Below, one piece after another: positions 44,255 through 54,241 of a stretch of DNA of 64,000 bases. Location of the stretch: assembly GCF_009708215.1 (NCBI RefSeq), contig NZ_CP046175.1, forward strand, positions 4,278,001 to 4,342,000. Direction: 5' to 3'. Made by a program: the position numbers and the translations under genes. The notes under the pieces were generated by a model. That model ran no database searches. It was not told where the DNA came from and was given only the letters and a program-made list of their open reading frames with translations. Every line of letters begins with the position of its first letter. Within the stretch, counting starts at the first letter, position 1. Source of the stretch: Occultella kanbiaonis. GTDB lineage: Bacteria > Actinomycetota > Actinomycetes > Actinomycetales > Beutenbergiaceae.

Positions 44255-46039
44255 ATGGCGCATCTTCTGGGGGCCGAGGCCCTCCACCTCGAATATCCGA
44301 CTCGGGTCGTGTTCGACTCGGTGACCGCCGGGATCGACGAGGGCGATCGGATCGGGATCGTCGGCCGCAACGGCGACGGCAAGTCGAGCCTGCTCGGCAT
44401 GCTCGCCGGAAGGATCCAGCCCGACGGCGGCCGGGTCACCCGGCGCGGCGGCGTGCGGATGGCGGTGCTCGACCAGGGCGACACGCTCGACCCCGCGCGG
44501 ACCGTCGGCGCGTCGATCGTCGGGACGCGGCCGGAGCACGAGTGGGCCGGCGACGCCCGGGTGCGGGACGTCATCGCGGGCCTGGTCTCGGACATCGGGT
44601 GGGACGCGACGGTGGGCTCGCTGAGCGGTGGGCAGCGGCGCCGGGTCGCGCTGGCCGCGCTGCTCGTCGGCGACTGGGACATCGTCGCGCTCGACGAGCC
44701 GACCAACCACCTCGACGTCGAGGGCATCACCTGGCTGGCCGGGCACCTGCGCACGCGGTGGGCGCCGAACGCCGGCGGGCTGCTGGTGGTCACCCACGAC
44801 CGCTGGTTCCTGGACGAGGTGGCGACCGCCACGTGGGAGGTTCACGACCGGGTCGTGGAACCGTTCGAGGGCGGCTACGCGGCGTACGTGCTCCAGCGGG
44901 TCGAGCGGGACCGGCAGGCGGCCGCCGTCGAGAGCAAGCGGCAGAACCTGATGCGCAAGGAACTGGCCTGGCTGCGCCGCGGCCCGCCGGCGCGGACGTC
45001 GAAGCCGAAGTTCCGTATCGATGCCGCCAACCAGCTGATCGAGGACGTGCCTCCGATCCGCGACCGGGTGGCACTGTCCCGGTTGGCGACCGCCCGCCTC
45101 GGCAAGGACGTCGTCGACCTGCTCGACGTGTCCGTGTCCTACGGCGACACGCCGGTGCTGCGCGACATCGAGTGGCGGATCGGCCCGGGTGAACGCACGG
45201 CGATCCTCGGCGCGAACGGCGCCGGCAAGTCGACCCTGCTGGCCGTCATCGCCGGCACCCTGCAGCCCGACTCGGGCCGGGTCAAGCGCGGCAAGACCGT
45301 GCAGCTGGCGATGCTCGACCAGCAGTTCACCGAGCTCGCGGAGATCGGCGGGGACCGGGTCCGCGACGTGCTCGCTCGGACGCGGACCACCTACGTGGTG
45401 GACGGCAAGGAGATGACTCCGGCCCAGCTGCTGGAGCGCCTCGGTTTCGCCCGCGAGCACCTGTCCGCCCGCGTCGGCGAGCTGTCCGGTGGCCAGAAGC
45501 GGCGCCTGCAGTTCCTGCTGATCCTGCTCTCGGAGCCGAACGTGCTGGTGCTCGACGAGCCCACCAACGACGTCGACACGGACATGCTCGCGGCCATGGA
45601 GGACGTGCTGGACTCCTGGCCCGGGACGCTCATCGTGGTCTCCCACGACCGGTACCTGCTGGAGCGGATCACCGACCAGCAGTACGCGATCATCGACGGC
45701 GGGCTGCGGCACCTGCCCGGCGGGGTGGACGAGTACCTGCGGCTGCGCCAGGCTCAGGCTGCCGCGCCGTCCGGCGCCAAGCAGAGCCCCACGCCAGAAG
45801 CGGCCGCGACGCGACTGTCCGGCGCCGAGGAGCGCGCAGCGCGCAAGGAGCTCACCGCGACGGAACGCAAGCTCGAACGGCTGGGCGCGCGCATCGCTGG
45901 TATCCACGAGCGCATGGCCGCGCACGATCAGGGCGACTACGAAGGCATCGGGCGGCTGAACGACGAGCTGCGCGAGGCCGAGTCGGAGAACGCGGCGCTG
46001 GAGGAACGGTGGTTCGAGCTGTCCGAGCTCGGCGGCTGA
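44255..46039 (+). CDS. ABC-F family ATPase
   Basis: A 594-residue soluble protein with two ABC domains and no membrane helices. Walker A motifs are GRNGDGKSSLL and GANGAGKSTLL, signatures LSGGQRRRVALA and LSGGQKRRLQFL, Walker B VALDEPTNHLD and VLDEPTNDVD. A linker of about 80 residues with charged helices lies between them, and a C-terminal coiled coil (ERAARKELTATERKLERLGARIAG) resembles the Uup tail. ABC-F proteins act on the ribosome or protect it from antibiotics. Uup-like is the best guess. TACCCT (44241-44246) ends eight bases before the ATG, consistent with a leaderless mRNA. Confidence 0.92.
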   Translation: MAHLLGAEALHLEYPTRVVFDSVTAGIDEGDRIGIVGRNGDGKSSLLGMLAGRIQPDGGRVTRRGGVRMAVLDQGDTLDPARTVGASIVGTRPEHEWAGDARVRDVIAGLVSDIGWDATVGSLSGGQRRRVALAALLVGDWDIVALDEPTNHLDVEGITWLAGHLRTRWAPNAGGLLVVTHDRWFLDEVATATWEVHDRVVEPFEGGYAAYVLQRVERDRQAAAVESKRQNLMRKELAWLRRGPPARTSKPKFRIDAANQLIEDVPPIRDRVALSRLATARLGKDVVDLLDVSVSYGDTPVLRDIEWRIGPGERTAILGANGAGKSTLLAVIAGTLQPDSGRVKRGKTVQLAMLDQQFTELAEIGGDRVRDVLARTRTTYVVDGKEMTPAQLLERLGFAREHLSARVGELSGGQKRRLQFLLILLSEPNVLVLDEPTNDVDTDMLAAMEDVLDSWPGTLIVVSHDRYLLERITDQQYAIIDGGLRHLPGGVDEYLRLRQAQAAAPSGAKQSPTPEAAATRLSGAEERAARKELTATERKLERLGARIAGIHERMAAHDQGDYEGIGRLNDELREAESENAALEERWFELSELGG

Positions 46040-46189
46040 GCGTGCCGTGACCGGCTCCGGACCGCTCGACGGGGCCTGCCCCGCGCAGGCGGCCGCGCTG
46101 ACGCGTGGATCATCGACCGCCTCGTCCTCGCCCTGCTCCGAGCCTGACCGACTGCTCGGGATGCGCATCGAGGGGCGTGGCCCTCGAGG

Positions 46190-47251
46190 TCAGGGCACCG
46201 AGGTGGGCAGGTGGAAGAGGGCGAACTGACCGCTGTCGAGGAACGAGGTGATCGCCGCGATCCGGTCCCCACGGAGGGTGAGCACGGTGATCGACCAGGC
46301 CTCGTGAGGGCTGGTCGTGTCCTGGCCGACGTAGCACGCGACGGCTGCCTGCCCGTTGGCGCCGATGATCCGGGTGCGCCAGCTCGGACACCGTGTCATG
46401 GGGACCTCGACGGCGAACTCGGTGACCGCGTCGATGCCCTGGTACCAGTGCGGCGCGGGCGGCATCGACCAGGTGACATCCTCGGTGAGCAGGGCGACGA
46501 ACGCGTCGATGTCGCCGTGCTCGAGGGCGGTGGCGAAGCGGGCGGCGATCCGCCGTGCCCTCGCGTCGTCAGCCGTGGGCCGGGTGGCCCGGTCGCCCCG
46601 GTCGGACGTCCTCTCGGTGATCACGCGGCGGGCTCGCGCCAGGGCGGAGTTCACCGAGGCGGTCGAGGTGTCCATCATGCCGGCGATCTCGGCGGCGGAG
46701 AACCCGAGGACGTCGAACAGCAGCAGGGCCGCACGCTGGTTGCCGGGGAGGTGCTGCAGGGCAGCGACGAAGGCCAGCTCGACCGCCTCTCGCTGGTCGT
46801 AGCGCGCCTGCGGCTCCATGGCGCCGCCGGTGGCACCAGCATCCGGATACGGTGTCAACCACGCGACATCGGAGCGTGGGGTCGAGTCGAGCACCGTCTG
46901 CGTGCTTGCGGGGCCGAGGTCCATCGGCAGCGCTCGCCGGGCGCGGGACGCTGCCGCGTCCAGGCAGACCCGAGTGGCGACGGTGTAGAGCCAGGATCGC
47001 AGCGAACTTCGACCCTCGAAGCGGGCCAGGCCCCGCCAGGCGCGTACGAGGGCCTCCTGGAGCGCGTCCTCGGCGTCGTGGACCGAGCCGAGCATCCGGT
47101 AGCAGTGCGCGTGCAGCTCCCGCCGGTACGGGGCGACCAGGCGAGCGAACGCCCGGTCGTCACCGTCGCGGGCCAGGGCCAGGGCCAGGTCGGCCTCGGC
47201 GCGACCGAGCGAGGGCACCGGGGCGAGGTGTGCCGAGGAACTTTCGCTCAC
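46190..47251 (-). CDS. ECF sigma factor with C-terminal SnoaL-like domain (SigX5/SigG type)
   Basis: A 353-residue sigma factor. Region 2 includes YRRELHAHCYRMLGSVHDAEDALQEALVRAWRGLARFEGRSSLRSWLYTVATRVCLD; region 4 is LPGNQRAALLLFDVLGFSAAEIAGMMDTSTASVNSALARARR. A SnoaL/NTF2-like domain of about 110 residues follows (IAARFATALEHGDIDAFVALL and MPPAPHWYQGIDAVTEF), as in the SigX5 subfamily, where it modulates activity in place of an anti-sigma factor. The start is GTG. It is divergent from the DUF1905 gene; co-regulation is possible. Confidence 0.9.
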   Translation of the reverse strand: MSESSSAHLAPVPSLGRAEADLALALARDGDDRAFARLVAPYRRELHAHCYRMLGSVHDAEDALQEALVRAWRGLARFEGRSSLRSWLYTVATRVCLDAAASRARRALPMDLGPASTQTVLDSTPRSDVAWLTPYPDAGATGGAMEPQARYDQREAVELAFVAALQHLPGNQRAALLLFDVLGFSAAEIAGMMDTSTASVNSALARARRVITERTSDRGDRATRPTADDARARRIAARFATALEHGDIDAFVALLTEDVTWSMPPAPHWYQGIDAVTEFAVEVPMTRCPSWRTRIIGANGQAAVACYVGQDTTSPHEAWSITVLTLRGDRIAAITSFLDSGQFALFHLPTSVP

Positions 47252-47326
47252 AGCGACGATTCTCCCACCCTCGCGACGGTCCTATCTGATACCCGCACGT
47301 TCTCCGATCGCTCTGAGGGAGCCAGC

Positions 47327-47617
47327 ATGACGACCGAACCAAGGCCACTCGACCACACGTTCACCGCGCCGATCGGCGTCGACGTCAAGGGCGACACCTG
47401 GTCCTGCGTCGAGGTGCCCGGCTCAGCCGAACTCCTCGGGACCGGGAAGGCCGTCCGTGTCGATGCCACCGTGGACGACATCCCACTGGCGAACGCCGGC
47501 CTGATGGTGACCGGAACCGGCGGACACATGCTCTCGGTCAGCGCCAGACTCCGCAAGCAGCTCGGCAAGGACATCGGTGACACCGTCACCATCCACCTGC
47601 GACGTCGACTGACCTGA
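47327..47617 (+). CDS. DUF1905 domain protein
   Basis: A 96-residue protein spanning one DUF1905 beta-barrel-like domain: FTAPIGVDVKGDTWSCVEVPGSAELLGTGKAVRVDATVDD, then a C-terminal LGKDIGDTVTIHLRRR. The function of the family is unknown; it often occurs with YdeI-like proteins. GAGGGA precedes the ATG. It is convergent with the MmpL gene (12-bp gap) and divergent from the ECF sigma factor gene. Confidence 0.85.
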   Translation: MTTEPRPLDHTFTAPIGVDVKGDTWSCVEVPGSAELLGTGKAVRVDATVDDIPLANAGLMVTGTGGHMLSVSARLRKQLGKDIGDTVTIHLRRRLT

Positions 47618-47629
47618 GACGCGCCGGGC

Positions 47630-49843
47630 TCAGAGTGTCGCGGATGCCGGCTCCTCCTCGCGGAGCCCGAACCGGCGGAAGACCGGCGTGAGGAACGTCG
47701 GCGCCCACCAGTTGGCCTCGCCGGCGAGGCGCATCAGGGCCGGGACGAGAATGCCGCGGATGACGGTCGCGTCGATGACGATAGCAACGGCGACACCGAT
47801 CCCGATCATCTGCAGGTACATGACCGACCCGGTCGCGTAGACGCCGAACGAGACCGCGAGGGTGAGCGCCGCGGCGGTGATCAGCGGGGCGCTGCGCTGC
47901 AGGCCGGCGAGCACGGCACGGTCGTTGTCCCCCGTGCGTTCGTACTCCTCCCGGATCCGGGACACCATGAACACCTCGTAGTCCATCGAGAGCCCGTACA
48001 CGACGCAGAACATCAGGATCGGGAAGGCCGGATCGAGGGTGCCGACGGGCGTGAAGCCGATCACGTCCGCGAGGAGGCCGTTCTGGAACACTGCGGTCAG
48101 CACTCCGAACATGACCCCGATGCTGAGCAGGTTCAGCACCGTGGCCTTGAGCGGGATCAGCAGGCTCCCGGTGAGCAGGAACAGCAGCACGAAGGTGACG
48201 AGCAGGATGAGGCCAGCGACGAGCGGAAGCCGCTCCAGCAGGGCCGCCCGGAAGTCGACGAGCTGCGCCGGGTAGCCGCCCACGAGGGTCTCCTCGAACG
48301 GGCTCTCCAGCGCGCGCACCTCACCGACGATCCGGTCCGCGTCGTCGTCGAGGTCCGCGCGCACGGGAATCACCTCGAGACGCTGCCATGACGCTGACTC
48401 GAGCCGTTCGTCACCGTCTCCGATCCTGGCTCCGTCGACGAAGACGCCGACGGAGGAGTTCACCTGGGCGATCCCGGCGATCCGGGACATCGCCGTGGCA
48501 TAGGCCGCCACCTCGGCGTCCGCGGGTGCGGCGTCACCGGTCTCGATCACCTGGAGCGCGTCGTTGGCCTCGGTGCGGAAGTCGGTGCGCAGCTGCTCGT
48601 AGGTGGCGCGCACCGAGGAACCCTGGGCGAGCACCCGGTCGTCGGGGACGCCGATCTGTACGCCGAGAGCGGGCGCAGCCAGGGCAGCCAGCGCGAGCAG
48701 GGCGACCCCGCCCCACCTGACCGGTCGGCGCATGACCCGCTGACCGAGTCGGTACCAGCGGCCCTGCTCCATCGGCTTCGGCGGCGCCACCGTGATGCCC
48801 CGACGCGTCATCCGCTCGCCCAGGACCGCGAGCGCGGCCGGGAGGATGACGAGCGCACCGACGGCGGCCGTGATGACGGTGAGCACCCCGGCGTAGGCGA
48901 AGGAGCGCAGGAACGGGAACGGCAGGGCGAGCAGCACCGCGACCGAGGCGGCCACGGTCAGTCCGCTGAAGACGACCGTGCGTCCCGCCGTGTTGAGCGT
49001 CTCCCGTAGGGCCAGGCGGACGGTCGCACCCCTGCCGAGGGCCTCGCGGAACCGGGAGATCACGAACAGGCTGTAGTCCACCCCGAGCCCGATTCCCATG
49101 ACGAGTACGATGTTGGAGGCGAAACTCGCGATCTCCACCGCCGCGGTGAGCGCCCGCAGCCCGGCCAGCGTCGCGATCACCGAGAACAGGCCGACACCGA
49201 GCGTGAGCAGTGCCGAGCTCACGCGTCGGTAGATGAACACGAGCAGGACGAGCATGAGCGGGATGATGATCAGTTCCGCCCGTACGAAGTCCTGCGTGGC
49301 CCGGGCGCTGATCTGCGTCGAGGCCGCCTCCGAGCCCGCCACCTGGACGGTGACCGTTGCGTCCTCGCGGGTGTAGTCCGGGATGTACTCGGCGATGGCC
49401 GCGCGGGCCTCGGTGGCGTCGCCGGTGACGTGGGCGAGCACCAGCGCGGACGCGCCGTCGTCGCTGCGCAGCGTCACGTCGCCGCCCAGCGACCAGTAGG
49501 ACCACACGTCCCCGACGGCGCCCTCGCCGGCCAGCTCGTCGGCGACGGCGTTCGCGGACTGCACGACGGCTGCATCGTCGACGTCGCCGTCAACGGCCGT
49601 GATGAGGAGGATCAGGTTGGCGTTGCCGGTGGCGAACTCCTCCCGCAGCACGTCCTGCGCGGCGACGGACTCGCTCCCGGCCGCCTCCCAGCGGTTCAGC
49701 ACGAACGACGACAGGGCGCCGGCGGCGACGGCGACGAGTCCGGCGAGCACGAGGAGCGCCCCGATGAGCACCGGCCAGCGGCGTCGATAGGTGGCCTCGC
49801 CGAGTCGTTCGAGGGCGGTGTCGGACGGCGGTGCGTCGGTCAC
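47630..49843 (-). CDS. MMPL family transporter
   Basis: A 737-residue RND-superfamily protein with two halves of one plus five helices each. The first half has YSLFVISRFREALG with the preceding GIGLGVDYS, and the second has VYGLSMDYEVFMVSRIREEYERTG; the Asp and Tyr in these GxxxDY motifs belong to the proton relay. Two extracytoplasmic porter-like domains are present. Substrates may be lipids or drugs. The GTG at 49843 has GGAGA upstream. It is divergent from a TetR regulator with two palindromic operators between them, so it is very likely repressed by it. Confidence 0.93.
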   Translation of the reverse strand: MTDAPPSDTALERLGEATYRRRWPVLIGALLVLAGLVAVAAGALSSFVLNRWEAAGSESVAAQDVLREEFATGNANLILLITAVDGDVDDAAVVQSANAVADELAGEGAVGDVWSYWSLGGDVTLRSDDGASALVLAHVTGDATEARAAIAEYIPDYTREDATVTVQVAGSEAASTQISARATQDFVRAELIIIPLMLVLLVFIYRRVSSALLTLGVGLFSVIATLAGLRALTAAVEIASFASNIVLVMGIGLGVDYSLFVISRFREALGRGATVRLALRETLNTAGRTVVFSGLTVAASVAVLLALPFPFLRSFAYAGVLTVITAAVGALVILPAALAVLGERMTRRGITVAPPKPMEQGRWYRLGQRVMRRPVRWGGVALLALAALAAPALGVQIGVPDDRVLAQGSSVRATYEQLRTDFRTEANDALQVIETGDAAPADAEVAAYATAMSRIAGIAQVNSSVGVFVDGARIGDGDERLESASWQRLEVIPVRADLDDDADRIVGEVRALESPFEETLVGGYPAQLVDFRAALLERLPLVAGLILLVTFVLLFLLTGSLLIPLKATVLNLLSIGVMFGVLTAVFQNGLLADVIGFTPVGTLDPAFPILMFCVVYGLSMDYEVFMVSRIREEYERTGDNDRAVLAGLQRSAPLITAAALTLAVSFGVYATGSVMYLQMIGIGVAVAIVIDATVIRGILVPALMRLAGEANWWAPTFLTPVFRRFGLREEEPASATL

Positions 49844-49914
49844 GGGGTCATCTCCAGTGGTCTCCGGGTGGCGCACCCGACGGCGATGCCGCGGCCCACC
49901 CCTGCTAAGGTTGT

Positions 49915-49956
49915 GCGAGCAGATGCTCGCGTTTGACAATACGAGTAACTGCTCGT
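49915..49956. promoter_or_regulatory. paired TetR operators around a -35 element
   Basis: Two related palindromes lie between the MMPL and TetR genes: GCGAGCAGATGCTCGC (49915-49930; 7-bp arms) and ACGAGTAACTGCTCGT (49941-49956), with centres 26 bp apart. A -35 hexamer TTGACA (49934-49939) sits between them. This would let one repressor shut both divergent promoters. Confidence 0.7.
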
Positions 49957-49986
49957 GTTTGTCCAGGCTTCGGGAGGCGGGGGTTC

Positions 49987-50613
49987 ATGGTGGACGAGAG
50001 CACGGTCACCGGGGGCACGTCCGCGCAGCCGCGGCGGCAGGCCCGCGGTCAACAGCGGATCGAGGAGATCCTGCACGCTGCCGCGGCCGTCTTCGGCGAG
50101 CAGGGCTATGACGCGACCACCACCAACGCGATCGCGAAACGGGCCGGCATCTCACCGGGCTCGCTGTACCAGTTCTTCAAGAACAAGGACGACATCGCCC
50201 GCGCCCTGGCCGATCACTACGCCACCCAGCTCACCGCCCTGCGGGCAGGAACGTTCACGATCGAGAGCATCGACGGCGCAAGCGTCGAGGGCGCCGTCGA
50301 TGCCGTGCTCGGACCGCTCGTGGCCTTCAACCTGGCCCACCCCGGCTTCAAGGCGCTCTTCGCCAGGACGGACATGCCCGCCGGGCTCCGCGACGCGGTC
50401 GCCCCCATCCAGGCGACGATCCATCACCGCGTGGCAGACCTCATCGCGCTCCTGATGCCGGATCGCACCAAGCATGACGTCGCGCGCACCGCGACCGTCG
50501 CCATTCAATTGGTGCGCGCCATGACCCCGCTGATCACCGAGGCGGGAGAGCCGGAACGCGACGCCCTGACCGCGGAGCTCCGCGCGGTCCTCGTCGCCTA
50601 CCTGCGCGCGTAG
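49987..50613 (+). CDS. TetR family transcriptional regulator of the MMPL transporter
   Basis: A 208-residue TetR protein. RIEEILHAAAAVFGEQGYDATTTNAIAKRAGISPGSLYQFFKNKDDIARAL is the HTH, and the C-terminal domain is helical. The ATG at 49987 has GGAGG about ten bases upstream. The divergent arrangement with the MMPL gene and the two shared palindromes indicate local repression of an efflux or lipid-export system. The 3' flank holds a fragment of a dehydrogenase gene. Confidence 0.92.
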   Translation: MVDESTVTGGTSAQPRRQARGQQRIEEILHAAAAVFGEQGYDATTTNAIAKRAGISPGSLYQFFKNKDDIARALADHYATQLTALRAGTFTIESIDGASVEGAVDAVLGPLVAFNLAHPGFKALFARTDMPAGLRDAVAPIQATIHHRVADLIALLMPDRTKHDVARTATVAIQLVRAMTPLITEAGEPERDALTAELRAVLVAYLRA

Positions 50614-50626
50614 GTGGCCTGACGCA

Positions 50627-50716
50627 CCCGAACGCCATCCCCTGACCGAGCTGGCCGCCGTACAGGACCGCGCAGTCGCCGGCCAGCTGCTCGGCAAGAC
50701 CATCATCATTCCCTGA
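50627..50716 (+). pseudogene. C-terminal remnant of a medium-chain dehydrogenase/quinone oxidoreductase
   Basis: In the frame ending at the TGA 50714-50716 the sequence reads APERHPLTELAAVQDRAVAG followed by QLLGKTIIIP-stop, the typical end of zinc-type/quinone oxidoreductase MDR proteins (HPL..A...AGxxxGKxIxxP). No start or upstream domain exists; the tetR coding region directly precedes it in another frame. It is the 3' scar of a deleted gene. Confidence 0.65.
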
Positions 50717-50729
50717 GCGACGCGAGCGC

Positions 50730-51662
50730 CTACTCGGAGTCGCGCACGGATTCCACCAGCCGGGCACCGTGCGCCGGGCCGCTCACCACGAGCACCTCGT
50801 CCGCCACGTCGGCCTGCTCGACGGCGGCGGCGATGGCGAGCGCGGTCGCGTGGTCCGGGGCCAGCGCGGCCACGGTGGGTCCGGATCCGGAGACGAGGGC
50901 GCGCAGGGCGCTGGTCTCGTCGAAGGCCGCGAACACCTCCCGCAGCCGCGGCTGCAGCTCGATCGCGGCGATCTGCAGGTCGTTGCGCAGGTGCCCGGCG
51001 AGCCGGCGCGGATCTCCCGCGACCAGGGCCTGCATCAGGGCGTCGGAGATCCGGGGCGCGAACCGGGCGCCGGAGTTCAGCTGGTCCCAGGCGCGGAACA
51101 CCTCGGGGGTGGTCAGCCCGTCCTCGATGATCGCGAGCACCCAGTGGAACCGGCCGCGAGCCAGCGCCGGGGTGAGCGCGTCACCGCGCCCGAGCCCGAC
51201 GGCGGTCTGCCCGGTGAGCGCGAACGGCACGTCCGCGCCGAGCTCGCCCGCGAGGTGACCGAGCTCCTCCCGGGCGAGCCCGGTGCCCCAGAGCAGGTCG
51301 CAGGCGAGCAGCGCCGCGGCGGCGTCCGCGGACCCGCCACCCATGCCGCCGGCCGTGGGCACACCCTTCGTGATCTGTAGGTGCACGCCCGCGTCGATGC
51401 CGGTGGCCTCGGCGAGCAGGGTCGCCGCGCGGTGCGCAAGGTTGCGGGAGTCGGTGGGGACCCGGTCGGTGTGCCGGCCGGTGACGCTGACCCGGATCAC
51501 TTCGTCCGGGACCGCGAGCACCTCCTCGTACAGCGTGACCGCCTGGAACACCGTGGCGAGCGGGTGGTAGCCGTCCTCCCCCTTCGACCCGACGGCGAGG
51601 GACAGGTTGATCTTGCCGGGGGCGCGCACGTGCACGGCGCCCGCCGGGCGCGGGTCAGTCAT
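50730..51662 (-). CDS. ispE: 4-diphosphocytidyl-2-C-methyl-D-erythritol kinase
   Basis: A 310-residue GHMP kinase of the MEP isoprenoid pathway. [31 protein letters not shown] is the substrate-binding N-terminus, [22 protein letters not shown] is the ATP loop, and [14 protein letters not shown] is motif 3. It phosphorylates CDP-methylerythritol. The start overlaps the rsmA stop as ATGA. This is the last gene of the conserved rpfB-rsmA-ispE operon. Confidence 0.97.
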   Translation of the reverse strand: MTDPRPAGAVHVRAPGKINLSLAVGSKGEDGYHPLATVFQAVTLYEEVLAVPDEVIRVSVTGRHTDRVPTDSRNLAHRAATLLAEATGIDAGVHLQITKGVPTAGGMGGGSADAAAALLACDLLWGTGLAREELGHLAGELGADVPFALTGQTAVGLGRGDALTPALARGRFHWVLAIIEDGLTTPEVFRAWDQLNSGARFAPRISDALMQALVAGDPRRLAGHLRNDLQIAAIELQPRLREVFAAFDETSALRALVSGSGPTVAALAPDHATALAIAAAVEQADVADEVLVVSGPAHGARLVESVRDSE

Positions 51663-52549
51663 CGCGGGAGGTCCTGGGCCAGCGGCCGGTGCGCGGCGAT
51701 CGCGGCGAACTGCGTGATGTCGAGCCGTTCCCCCCGTAGTTCGGGGTCCACCCCGGCGGCCCGGATCGCCTCCTCGGCGGCTGCTGCGGAGCCCGCCCAG
51801 GTCGCCAGCGCCGAGCGCAGCATCTTGCGACGCTGGGAGAAGGCGGCGTCGATGCAGGCGAACACGGCCGCCCGGTCCACGGTCGCCGCCGGCGGGTCCC
51901 GGCGCACGAGCCGCACCAGCGCGGAGTCCACGTTCGGCACCGGCCAGAAGATGCTCCGCCCGATGGACCCGGCCCGGGTGGCCTCGGCGTACCAGGCCGC
52001 CTTCGCGGACGGCACCCCGTAGGTCCGCGAGCCCGGCCCGGCGGCGAGCCGGTCGGCCACCTCCGCCTGCACCATCACCAGCACCTCGCGCAGCGTGGGC
52101 TGGTGCTCGAGGAACGTGAGGAGCACCGGGACGGCCACGTTGTAGGGCAGGTTGGCCACCATCGCGGTGGGCGGCGTGGGCAGCTCGCGAACGGTCATCG
52201 CGTCGGCGCCGATCACCGTGAGCCGATCCGCGGCGTCCGGCGCGTGCTCGGCGATCGTCCGGGGCAGCCGGGCCGCGAGTGCGGGGTCGATCTCGACGGC
52301 GGTCACCCGCGCGCCGGTCTCCAGCAGCCCGAGCGTGAGGGAGCCGAGCCCGGGACCGACCTCGACGATCGTGTCCGCGGCGCTCACGCCCGCGACCCGC
52401 ACGATACGTCGGACCGTGCCGCCGTCGATCACGAAGTTCTGCCCGAGGGTCTTGGTGGGCCGCAGCCCGAGCTCGCCGGCGAGGGCGCGCACGTCGGAGG
52501 CCGTCAGCAGCCGCACACCGGAGTCGGCAGGGGCCGCTGGCTCAGTCAC
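51659..52549 (-). CDS. rsmA: 16S rRNA (adenine1518/1519-N6)-dimethyltransferase
   Basis: A 296-residue KsgA/Rsm[22 protein letters not shown], the SAM-binding [17 protein letters not shown] and ALAARLP, and the catalytic [15 protein letters not shown] are present. It dimethylates two adenines in helix 45 of 16S rRNA. I use the GTG at 52549, just upstream of the conserved domain; the longer frame contains improbable sequence. It lies 85 bp after rpfB and is coupled to ispE. Confidence 0.97.
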   Translation of the reverse strand: MTEPAAPADSGVRLLTASDVRALAGELGLRPTKTLGQNFVIDGGTVRRIVRVAGVSAADTIVEVGPGLGSLTLGLLETGARVTAVEIDPALAARLPRTIAEHAPDAADRLTVIGADAMTVRELPTPPTAMVANLPYNVAVPVLLTFLEHQPTLREVLVMVQAEVADRLAAGPGSRTYGVPSAKAAWYAEATRAGSIGRSIFWPVPNVDSALVRLVRRDPPAATVDRAAVFACIDAAFSQRRKMLRSALATWAGSAAAAEEAIRAAGVDPELRGERLDITQFAAIAAHRPLAQDLPR

Positions 52550-52634
52550 GACTGAGAGCCTAGGGGAAAGTCCGCGGAACGCGACGCGGGCCGCCCCCGC
52601 TTGTGCAGGGACGGCCCGGGTCGGTGGAGGTCGG

Positions 52635-54110
52635 TCAGCGCAGGCCGAGCACGCTCGAGCAGTGCGGCCACTGGCCCCAACCGGAGCGCGCCTGCAGGAT
52701 CTGCGCGCGCTGGGTCTGCTCGGCCGCCGAGGCCTGGGACGGCAGGCCGGAGCCACCGACCGACTGCCAGGTGCCCACCGAGAACTGGTACAGCCCGTGG
52801 TAGAGCCCGTTCGAGCTCACGATGGACGGGTTGCCGCCGGACTCGCACTGGGCCAGGGCAGCCCAGACGTCGCCGCCCACGGTGCTCGCCGGCGGGTCGG
52901 GCTCGCTGGACCCGGAGCCCGAGCCGGAACCGGACGAGCCCCCCGAGGACGGGGCGGGCGCCGGTGGTGCGACCGGTCGCTCGGCCGTGCCCACCTCGGT
53001 GACCTCGGCGACCGCGTCGGTGACCTCGGTCCGCAGGAGTTTGGTGGAGACCACCATGCCGTCCACGATCTGGTTGGTGAAGGTCGAGGTGGTGACGCCG
53101 TCCACACCCTCCTGGACCACGCGGGACTGACCCACGTAGAGGTCGTCGGTCTCCCGCTCGACGCTCTCGAAGGCGATCGGCGCGGTGGTGACGGAGGGCT
53201 CGTAGGACCGACGCGTGATCGTGACCACCGGGGTCCCGTCCTCGCGGGCGGTCACGGCGACGGTGTCCTGCAGGGACAGGGTGAGCCCGGCCTGCGCGAG
53301 CGCCTCGTCGAGGGTGGCCTCACCCTCGATCTCGACCGTGGTGCTGGTGCCGTCGACCTCGAACACCACGGGGCCGTCGGTGACGAGCGGGAGTTCGAGC
53401 TCGGCCCGGCCGTCCACGGAGCGCGAGGCGGTGATCTGGATGTCACGACCCGCGCCGGCGACGTCGGCGACGGCCTGCCCGGCGGTGGTCGCGGTGGTCC
53501 ACAGGTCGGTGGTCTCGCCGTTGACCTCGAAGGTGACCTGCTGGGCGGTCCGGACCACGACGTCGGAACCGTCGACGAGTGCCTCCTCGAGCGACGGCAC
53601 GATCAGGTCGTGCTCACCGGTGGTGATGCCCTCCTGCTCGAGCAGGCCCCCGATGTCACCCGAGTAGGTGGTCACCGTGCGGATCTCACCGTTGACGTCC
53701 ACGTCGATGGTCTTATGGGCCGAGGCGAACACGGCGCCACCGGTCCCCACGACGAGCGCGAAGGCGGCGGCGATCCCGATGATCGCCCGGCGGGACCGGC
53801 GGCGGGGCGTCGCCGTGGCAGCCGCGGCATCGTCCTCGGAGCCGGAGCCGGCGTCCTCGGTGCCGAACTCGGCGGTCGTGCCGGAGTCCGGCTGCGCGGA
53901 TGCGGCGTAGCCGGCGACGACGTCGTCGAACGAGCCGGCCGGCGCCTCGGCGCCGGTGTCGTCTGCCGCGTCCACGGCCGCATCGGCGGACGACGCCTCG
54001 CCGACGGGCGCTGCGCCGTCGGGCCCGACGGCGGAGGTCGCCTCGGTCTCGGCCGTCTCGTCGGTCGGCTCTGGGGTGGGATCGGGTTGCTTCTTGGAGA
54101 ACAGGCTCAC
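52635..54110 (-). CDS. rpfB: resuscitation-promoting factor RpfB
   Basis: A 491-residue membrane-anchored cell-wall hydrolase. The order is: acidic Ala/Asp-rich cytoplasmic tail (about 100 residues), membrane helix ([21 protein letters not shown]), DUF348 repeats ([21 protein letters not shown] and two more), a G5 domain ([27 protein letters not shown]), a Ser/Gly/Pro linker, then the Rpf lysozyme-like domain with the catalytic Glu in [15 protein letters not shown] and [13 protein letters not shown]. It cleaves peptidoglycan and promotes growth resumption. The gene order with rsmA and ispE is classical. Confidence 0.96.
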   Translation of the reverse strand: MSLFSKKQPDPTPEPTDETAETEATSAVGPDGAAPVGEASSADAAVDAADDTGAEAPAGSFDDVVAGYAASAQPDSGTTAEFGTEDAGSGSEDDAAAATATPRRRSRRAIIGIAAAFALVVGTGGAVFASAHKTIDVDVNGEIRTVTTYSGDIGGLLEQEGITTGEHDLIVPSLEEALVDGSDVVVRTAQQVTFEVNGETTDLWTTATTAGQAVADVAGAGRDIQITASRSVDGRAELELPLVTDGPVVFEVDGTSTTVEIEGEATLDEALAQAGLTLSLQDTVAVTAREDGTPVVTITRRSYEPSVTTAPIAFESVERETDDLYVGQSRVVQEGVDGVTTSTFTNQIVDGMVVSTKLLRTEVTDAVAEVTEVGTAERPVAPPAPAPSSGGSSGSGSGSGSSEPDPPASTVGGDVWAALAQCESGGNPSIVSSNGLYHGLYQFSVGTWQSVGGSGLPSQASAAEQTQRAQILQARSGWGQWPHCSSVLGLR

Positions 54111-54193
54111 AGACGTCCTAGGTCAGGCGGGTCCGATCGGGGGAGGGAGGATCCGCACTCGGTGCGCTCGCGCGGGTCGTCCGGTCGCCTCCT

Positions 54194-54241
54194 CGGAGCG
54201 AGGGAGGAACGCTCCGGCGGTGGTGACCGACCCGTGGTCAC
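54194..54241 (-). other. hairpins in the rpfB 5' region
   Basis: Two inverted repeats lie in the 263-bp gap upstream of rpfB: CGGAGCG/CGCTCCG (54194-54200 and 54210-54216) and GTGACC/GGTCAC (54223-54228 and 54236-54241). They could structure the leader or be protein sites. I could not match them to the known c-di-AMP (ydaO) riboswitch. Confidence 0.4.
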
